From Gammaproteobacteria bacterium (GTDB lineage Bacteria; Pseudomonadota; Gammaproteobacteria; Chromatiales; Chromatiaceae): a stretch of 20,029 nt of DNA. The DNA is taken from contig JAHEHQ010000005.1 in the NCBI GenBank assembly GCA_024644505.1, forward strand, positions 1 to 20,029, written 5' to 3'. This document shows positions 14,978 to 20,029 of the stretch, in pieces; position 1 is the stretch's first letter; each line of letters starts with the position of its first letter. Position numbers and translations under genes: made by a program. The notes beneath the pieces were generated by a model. It was not told the DNA's origin. It saw nothing but the letters and a program-made list of their open reading frames with translations, and did no database searches.

Positions 14978-16342
14978 TCAGTCTCCCCTTCCGTCGGCCA
15001 GTGCCTCAACGACCCGTTCCATGCCGGCACGCCTGGAACCCTTGATCAACACCCTGTCCTCTCTCCGCAGCAACCTGTCCAGATCGTCTATCAATGCATC
15101 CCGGGTCTTGAAACAGGCCCCGCCGGCACCAAAGCTTTCCGCGGCCGGTCCGGCTGCCTCCATGGCATAGAGATGATCGATGCCTGAACGTTTTGCCTGT
15201 TCTCCGAGCATACGGTAGAAATCCCGGGTACCCTGACCCAGTTCCGCCAGCTCACCCAATACCAGGAAACGGCGGCCCGGCGCGCTCGAGAGCACCTCTA
15301 TGGCCGCGGCCACCGAGTCGGGGTTGGCGTTGTAGCTGTCGTCGATGAGGCTGACGCCGTTTCGACCCGTAACGGGCTGCAGCCTGCCCTTGACCGGCGT
15401 CAGGTCTGCCAGGCCAAGGCGAATGGCTTCCAGATCCATATCCGCCTGTTGCGTCGCCGCGATGGCGGCGAGGGCGTTCATCCGATTGTGCCGGCCGGCA
15501 AGGGCCAGCTCCACTTCCAGTTCACCGGCAGGTGTCTCGACCGGGAACCGGGTGGTAAATCCCTGTTCATCCCAGCTGATGCCGATGTCCCCGGGCCGGC
15601 TGCGGACGTCGGCTGGCCGTTCCACGCCGAAGGTGCAAGCTCTCCGGTTGCCGGCCATTTCCCGCCACAGGGAAGACCAGGCATCGTCGGCATTGAAAAC
15701 GAAACAGCCGGCCTCTTGCAGCCCCTCCAGGATCTCCGCCTTGGCGCGGGCCACACCCTCTACACTGCCGAACCCCTCCAGGTGTGATCTGCCCGCGTTG
15801 ATGAGCAGCGCCACGTCCGGTCGTGCCATCCTGCTCAGGTAACCGATCTCACCCGGGTGGTTGGCGCCCATTTCCACCACGGCATAGTCCTCTTGCTGCA
15901 GCCGGAGCAGCGTGAGGGGAACCCCGATTTCGTTGTTGAGATTACCCCGGGTTGCCAAAACACAGCCCCGCCGGGAGAGAATGGCGGCGATCATCTCCTT
16001 CACGGTGGTCTTGCCGTTGCTGCCGGTAACCGCGATCAGTGGCGCATGGCTGGCCTGGCGCCAGAGGGCAGCCAGCCGACCCAGACCGATGCCGGTATCG
16101 GCCACCATCAGGGTCGGCATGTCCAGGCTGTGGGAACGGCTGACCATGAATCCCGGGGCACCCAGCTCCCGCGCCCGCTCCAGGTAGTCGTGGCCGTCGA
16201 AGCGGGGGCCCGTCAAGGCAACGAAAAGATCACCGGGCTCCAGGGTACGGGTATCGGTGCTGACCGAATCGAAGGCCGCATCGCCGCCCATGTGCCTGGC
16301 TTCCAGACGGTCTGCAACCTCGGAAAGCCTGAACCCGGTCAC
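14978..16342 (-). CDS. murF: UDP-MurNAc-tripeptide--D-alanyl-D-alanine ligase MurF
   Basis: MurF adds the D-Ala-D-Ala dipeptide made by Ddl, completing UDP-MurNAc-pentapeptide. The start is taken as GTG at 16342, which overlaps the murE stop as GTGA and has GGGAG eight bases upstream; the frame is open further, but those residues do not resemble MurF. This gives 454 residues. Motifs are STDTRTLEPGDLFVAL (28-43), the P-loop VTGSNGKTTVKEM (105-117), NLNNEIGVPLTLL (134-146), VVEMGANHPGEI (155-166), AGRHNRMNALAA (282-293), LIDDSYNANPDS (332-343) and the C-terminal LIKGSRRAGMERVV (432-445). All three Mur ligase domains are complete. Confidence 0.96.
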   Translation of the reverse strand: MTGFRLSEVADRLEARHMGGDAAFDSVSTDTRTLEPGDLFVALTGPRFDGHDYLERARELGAPGFMVSRSHSLDMPTLMVADTGIGLGRLAALWRQASHAPLIAVTGSNGKTTVKEMIAAILSRRGCVLATRGNLNNEIGVPLTLLRLQQEDYAVVEMGANHPGEIGYLSRMARPDVALLINAGRSHLEGFGSVEGVARAKAEILEGLQEAGCFVFNADDAWSSLWREMAGNRRACTFGVERPADVRSRPGDIGISWDEQGFTTRFPVETPAGELEVELALAGRHNRMNALAAIAATQQADMDLEAIRLGLADLTPVKGRLQPVTGRNGVSLIDDSYNANPDSVAAAIEVLSSAPGRRFLVLGELAELGQGTRDFYRMLGEQAKRSGIDHLYAMEAAGPAAESFGAGGACFKTRDALIDDLDRLLRREDRVLIKGSRRAGMERVVEALADGRGD

Positions 16343-17868
16343 GATGCCAGCTCCCGCAGGACATCGGTCACCTGCGCACAATCGCTGAAGGGTATCCGCC
16401 GGTCACCCACCTGCTGAACCGCCTCGTGGCCCTTGCCCGCCACCAGCACCAGATCCCCTGCCCCGGCTGTTGTCAGGGCGGCGCGGATGGCAGCGGCACG
16501 GTCATGGATCACCTGGGCCTGTGAGGGCCTTTTCATACCTTCCAGTATTTCCCGCACGATGCGTTCGGGATCTTCGGTCCGGGGGTTGTCATCGGTAACG
16601 AGCACCCGATCGGACAGGGACTCGGCGATACCCCCCATCTCCGGTCGTTTTCCCCGGTCGCGATCACCCCCGCAGCCAAACACGCAGATCAGACGGCCCT
16701 CGGCATGATCGCGCAACGCAGTCAGGACATGCTCCAGGGCATCGGGTGTGTGGGCATAATCTATGACCGCCAGCGGCAGCCCGTCTCCACCAAAACGCTC
16801 CATGCGGCCGGGCACGGTGCGCAGACCGGAAACCCGACGCATCGCATCCTCCAGGGGAACCTGCCGTTGCATCAGGATCGCCAGTACCGCCAGCAGATTA
16901 CTCGCGTTGAACCGGCCCAGCAGCGGCGTATGAAATTCCCCGGCACCCCAGGTACCCCCTATCCGGACGCGCATCCCGGAAAGGCCGGATTGAATGCGCG
17001 AGGCCCTCACGAACCCCTTGAGCCGATCGGCATGCAGGCCGGGTTCCCGGATGCCGTAGCCGATCATCGGCTGTTCTTCCGGCAGCTCCCCGGCCAGTTC
17101 GATACCCAGGGGGTCATCCATATTGAGCACCGCGCACGCCAGCCCGGGCATACGATAAAGCCGTTTTTTCGACTCGGCGTAGTGCGCCATGGTCTCGTGG
17201 TAGTCCAGATGGTCGCGGCTGAGGTTTGTCAGCGCAGCTGTGTGAAAACAGATCGCGGCGGCCCGGTGCTGATCGAGGGCGTGGGATGAGACCTCCATCG
17301 CCACGGCACCCGCGCCTTTTGCCCGCAGGTTGGCCATGAGCGCCTGCAGCCGCACCGGATCCGGCGTGGTGTGGGTGCCCTCCTCGAGATCCTCGGGGAA
17401 TCCATTACCGAGGGTGCCGATGACGCCGCAGCGGATTTCCGGTGCCAGGGCGCGGGCCAGAAAATGGGTGCAGCTGGTCTTGCCGTTGGTTCCCGTAATG
17501 CCGATGACCTGCAGATGCCGGCTCGGATCACCGTAAAATCGTCCGGCGATCCCACTGACCTGTGCACTGAGGGACGATACCCGGATCAGGGGAACATCAC
17601 CCGACCGGCATGCCGCGACCCGGTCGGGGGTCCAGTCGCCGCCCGGTTCCCACAACACGGCGGCGGCACCCTGGACCAGAGCCTGGGGCAGATGATCCAG
17701 TCCGTGTTGCCGGCCGCCGCTGCAGGCCAGGAAAAGACCGCCCTGGCTGACATCCCGGCTGTCCATCGCAACCGAGCTGATGACAAGCTCGGGGACCTGA
17801 ACGGCTCCCATCGAATCCGCCAGCAGGCGCTTCAGGGACATACCGGTGGATTCGGTCCGGGCCGGCAT
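16339..17868 (-). CDS. murE: UDP-MurNAc-L-Ala-D-Glu--meso-diaminopimelate ligase MurE
   Basis: MurE adds the third amino acid of the stem peptide. Numbering from the ATG at 17868 (509 residues), it has DSRDVSQGGLFLA (36-48), the P-loop ITGTNGKTSCTHFL (124-137), THTTPDP (165-171), EVSSHALDQHR (192-202), NLSRDHLDYH (215-224), VIDYAHTPDALE (368-379), VFGCGGDRDRGKRP (396-409) and GKGHE (478-482). The motif DNPRTEDP (427-434) is the form associated with meso-diaminopimelate rather than lysine, as expected in a Gram-negative. The start is ambiguous: GTG at 17871 would give a GTGA overlap with the ftsI stop, ATG at 17868 gives TGATG. GGAGG upstream suits both. Met10 (MSLKRLL) also resembles a family start but lacks a ribosome binding site. 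Confidence 0.96.
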   Translation of the reverse strand: MPARTESTGMSLKRLLADSMGAVQVPELVISSVAMDSRDVSQGGLFLACSGGRQHGLDHLPQALVQGAAAVLWEPGGDWTPDRVAACRSGDVPLIRVSSLSAQVSGIAGRFYGDPSRHLQVIGITGTNGKTSCTHFLARALAPEIRCGVIGTLGNGFPEDLEEGTHTTPDPVRLQALMANLRAKGAGAVAMEVSSHALDQHRAAAICFHTAALTNLSRDHLDYHETMAHYAESKKRLYRMPGLACAVLNMDDPLGIELAGELPEEQPMIGYGIREPGLHADRLKGFVRASRIQSGLSGMRVRIGGTWGAGEFHTPLLGRFNASNLLAVLAILMQRQVPLEDAMRRVSGLRTVPGRMERFGGDGLPLAVIDYAHTPDALEHVLTALRDHAEGRLICVFGCGGDRDRGKRPEMGGIAESLSDRVLVTDDNPRTEDPERIVREILEGMKRPSQAQVIHDRAAAIRAALTTAGAGDLVLVAGKGHEAVQQVGDRRIPFSDCAQVTDVLRELAS

Positions 17869-19634
17869 CACTGGGCGCCTCCGGCCGCTGCCAGGCGGAC
17901 ATCATCCTGTTGCAGCGCATCCGGGGCGATGTTGAGCAGCCTCAACGCCCCCGCCATCACCTTGGAAAAGACAGGCGCCGCCACCTGGCCGCCATAATAT
18001 TGTCCGGCGCTGGGCTCGTCGATCATAACGACCATGACCAGCCGTGGATCGCTGGCCGGCGCCATGCCGGCGAAGACGGCCATATAGCGATCGTCCGCAT
18101 AGCCCCCGGATATGCTCTTTTTTACCGTACCCGTCTTGCCCGCAACCTGGTATCCGGCAACCGCGGCGGCAGGCGCTGTTCCTTCCGGGGAGACCACCGC
18201 CTGCATCATGCCGCGCACTGCGCGGGCAGTCTTACGGCTCATGATCCGCTCTCCCTCGGGAGGACGATCCACACGTAGCAACGAGACGGGTTTGCGCACG
18301 CCGTCCGCCGCAATCACGGCGTAGGCACCGGCAAGCTGGGTCGGGGTTACCGAAAGACCGTACCCGAAGGACAAGGTGGCCTGATCGATTTTTGCCCAGC
18401 GCCTGGCGGGTGTGAGTTGACCTGATGCCTCGCCCGGAAATCCCGTGTCCGCGGATACCCCAAACCCCAGGCTGGAGAAAAATGACCAGAGTCTCTCGCC
18501 GGACAGATCCATGGCGATCTTGCTCACACCCACATTGCTCGACTTGCTGATGATGGTTGCCACATCGATCAGGCCGAAATCCCGTACATCCTTGACCTGG
18601 TACCGACCCACCTTGAGAACGCCGGGCCGGGTGTCGATACGTGTCGTTGGCTTGTAGCGACCCGATTCCAGCGCGGCCGCGATGGTAAAGGGTTTCATGG
18701 TCGATCCGGGCTCGAACACGTCTGTCAGTGCGCGATTGCGAAACCGGTCGCGACGACCCGCCTTGGATCTGTTGGGGTTGTAGGCGGGTTGGTTCACCAT
18801 CGCCAGTACTTCACCGGTCTTTACGTCAAGGATCACGGCAGAGCCTGATTTGGCCTTGTTGTGCCGGACCGCCGCCTTGAGCTCCCGGTAGGCAAGAAAC
18901 TGCAGCCGGCGATCCAGGCTCAACGCCAGGTCCCGGCCTGTTACAGGCGCCTGGATGCTCTCCACATCCCTGACGACCCGTGCCTGACCATCGCGTATCA
19001 CCCGTTTTCTCCCCGGAATGCCCCGCAGCCAGTTCTCATAGGAAAGCTCCAGTCCCTCCTGACCCCGGTCATCGACGTCGGTGAACCCGACAACATGGGC
19101 AAACACCTCTCCGGCCGGATAGAAGCGCCGGTATTCCCGCTGCAGTCCAACACCTTCTATATGATGCTTATCCAGCACCGCCTGCAACTTCTCTGCCCGA
19201 TCGGGATTGATCCGCCGCTTGAGGTAAACGAAAGACCGGTCACTGCGCCGCGCCAGCAGCTGGCGCAGATCGCCGTTTTTCATTCCCAATACTCCCGCGA
19301 CGGGGGCCAGGGCAAAACGTTCCGGGGCCAGCACCCAGGGGTTGGCCCAGACCGAGTCCACCGGCGTGCTGATGGCCAGGGGCTCGCCGGCCCTGTCCGT
19401 GATCATCCCGCGGTGGGCGGGCACCTCGACGATGCGCAGATGGCGACGCTGGCCTTCGCTCTTGAGAAAGTCGGTCTCGAAGATCTGCTGATCCACAGCC
19501 CGCCAGATGAGTGCGGATCCGGCAAAAATCAGCAGTGACAACAGCACCCAGCGCCTCGCCCCGTAGCTTGGCGCAGTGACCTGGCTGTCTCTACGGACCT
19601 TTTCAGCCCGTTTTTTACGTTTGGTGCCTGCCAT
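17868..19634 (-). CDS. ftsI: Septal transpeptidase FtsI (PBP3)
   Basis: FtsI is the class B penicillin-binding protein that cross-links septal peptidoglycan made by FtsW. The 588-residue protein has a basic cytoplasmic start (MAGTKRKKRAEKVRR), one membrane segment at about 28-46, and the pedestal domain (about 67-225) with RGMITDRAGEPLA (75-87) and the YPAGEVFAHVVGFTD stretch (172-186). The transpeptidase domain shows the active-site Ser311 in FEPGSTMKPF (307-316), SSN (365-367) and KTGT (500-503). The frame is open upstream to 19763, but that part is the shadow of ftsL; the ATG at 19634 overlaps the ftsL stop by one base (TAATG). The ribosome binding site is weak (GGAAG). All catalytic motifs are intact. 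Confidence 0.98.
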   Translation of the reverse strand: MAGTKRKKRAEKVRRDSQVTAPSYGARRWVLLSLLIFAGSALIWRAVDQQIFETDFLKSEGQRRHLRIVEVPAHRGMITDRAGEPLAISTPVDSVWANPWVLAPERFALAPVAGVLGMKNGDLRQLLARRSDRSFVYLKRRINPDRAEKLQAVLDKHHIEGVGLQREYRRFYPAGEVFAHVVGFTDVDDRGQEGLELSYENWLRGIPGRKRVIRDGQARVVRDVESIQAPVTGRDLALSLDRRLQFLAYRELKAAVRHNKAKSGSAVILDVKTGEVLAMVNQPAYNPNRSKAGRRDRFRNRALTDVFEPGSTMKPFTIAAALESGRYKPTTRIDTRPGVLKVGRYQVKDVRDFGLIDVATIISKSSNVGVSKIAMDLSGERLWSFFSSLGFGVSADTGFPGEASGQLTPARRWAKIDQATLSFGYGLSVTPTQLAGAYAVIAADGVRKPVSLLRVDRPPEGERIMSRKTARAVRGMMQAVVSPEGTAPAAAVAGYQVAGKTGTVKKSISGGYADDRYMAVFAGMAPASDPRLVMVVMIDEPSAGQYYGGQVAAPVFSKVMAGALRLLNIAPDALQQDDVRLAAAGGAQ

Positions 19635-19912
19635 TATCTTCCGGGCCTTATCACCAGGACCTCTGCTGCATCGGGTGCATGCATCTTCAGCTTTTTTCTG
19701 GCGATCCGTTCCACCCGGACATGGGTGGCGAGGGTGCTTTCCTCCAACTGGAGCCTTCCCCATTCCACGTCAATGGCATCCCGCTCCGCACGCAACTGCT
19801 GCAGCTCAACGAACGATTTTCGGGAAGCGTACTTCGCATACACCACCGCCGTGCCGGATACCACCACGGCCAGTGTCAGCAAACCCAGAAGGGTCCATCT
19901 CGCCCGGTTCAC
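19634..19912 (-). CDS. ftsL: Cell division protein FtsL
   Basis: FtsL is a small bitopic division protein that forms a complex with FtsQ and FtsB and activates FtsWI. The 92-residue product has a very short cytoplasmic start (MNRARW), a membrane segment at about 7-27, and a periplasmic coiled-coil helix (about 30-75, VELQQLRAERDAIDVEWGRL and following), ending in the common ERIARKKLKMHAPD stretch (68-81). It starts with GTG at 19912, which overlaps the rsmH stop as GTGA. FtsL proteins are poorly conserved in sequence; size, topology and position between rsmH and ftsI support the call. Confidence 0.94.
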   Translation of the reverse strand: MNRARWTLLGLLTLAVVVSGTAVVYAKYASRKSFVELQQLRAERDAIDVEWGRLQLEESTLATHVRVERIARKKLKMHAPDAAEVLVIRPGR

Positions 19913-20029
19913 TGGAGACGCTCCGCAACTCTCAGGACCGCGCTGCGCGCCCGGGGATTGATATCGGTTTCTGATTTCGAAGGTCGGACCGCCTTGCCCA
20001 CTGGTCTCATATTCGGGTGAATCTGGGAC
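19909..20029 (-). CDS. rsmH: 16S rRNA (cytosine-1402-N4)-methyltransferase RsmH, C-terminal end
   Basis: Only the last 39 codons lie in the window; the rest is beyond the right edge. Translated on the minus strand the tail reads SQIHPNMRPVGKAVRP, then SKSETDINPRARSAVLRVAERLQ and a TGA at 19911-19909. The pattern G-K-A-V-(R/K)-P-S, then NPRARSAVLRVAE(R/K)L, is the hallmark C-terminus of RsmH (MraW), which methylates 16S rRNA in the decoding region. Its stop overlaps the GTG start of ftsL, and rsmH-ftsL-ftsI is the standard order at the head of the dcw cluster. Confidence 0.93.
   Translation of the reverse strand, partial: SQIHPNMRPVGKAVRPSKSETDINPRARSAVLRVAERLQ

Noticed and set aside
19635..19763. 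43-residue N-terminal extension of FtsI
   Set aside because: It lies inside ftsL in another frame, and the FtsI-type basic start and membrane segment begin at 19634.

Overview
The window is the division and cell wall (dcw) gene cluster of a Gram-negative bacterium, almost all of it on the minus strand, followed by the lpxC, dciA, M23 peptidase and secA genes. Intact lpxC (lipid A synthesis), a MurE with the meso-diaminopimelate-type DNPR motif, FtsL/FtsQ/FtsA in the proteobacterial arrangement, and a dciA helicase-loader gene between lpxC and secA point to a GC-rich gammaproteobacterium. The presence of murB in the cluster and the absence of secM argue against an Enterobacterales member and fit Chromatiales-like or Pseudomonas-like lineages. 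The genus cannot be fixed from this sequence.

Reading in the direction of transcription (right to left): the end of rsmH (19909-20029), ftsL, ftsI, murE, murF, mraY, murD, ftsW, murG, murC, murB, ddl, ftsQ (down to 6282), then ftsA, ftsZ and lpxC (down to 2478). From rsmH to ftsQ, neighbouring genes overlap by 1-4 bases or lie within 7 bases of each other, so they form one tightly coupled operon. From ftsQ on the layout loosens: 62 bp before ftsA, 66 bp before ftsZ and 355 bp before lpxC. The last spacer is rich in inverted repeats and is the only stretch of more than 300 bp without a gene. dciA (2026-2457) is the only plus-strand gene; it converges on lpxC and diverges from a membrane-anchored M23 peptidase gene (929-1867). 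The 5' part of secA (1-829) runs off the left edge and carries a one-base deletion near 538.

The products act in one pathway. MurC, MurD, MurE and MurF with Ddl and MurB build UDP-MurNAc-pentapeptide in the cytoplasm. MraY and MurG turn it into lipid II, and FtsW and FtsI polymerise and cross-link it at the septum. FtsZ and FtsA form the cytoplasmic ring, and FtsQ and FtsL link it to the synthases. LpxC, SecA, DciA and the M23 enzyme add lipid A synthesis, secretion, helicase loading and wall remodelling.

I see no CRISPR array, mobile element, RNA gene or novel system. The points worth a second look are the secA frameshift, the dyad-rich spacer upstream of lpxC, and small regulatory or structural details in an otherwise conventional cluster.
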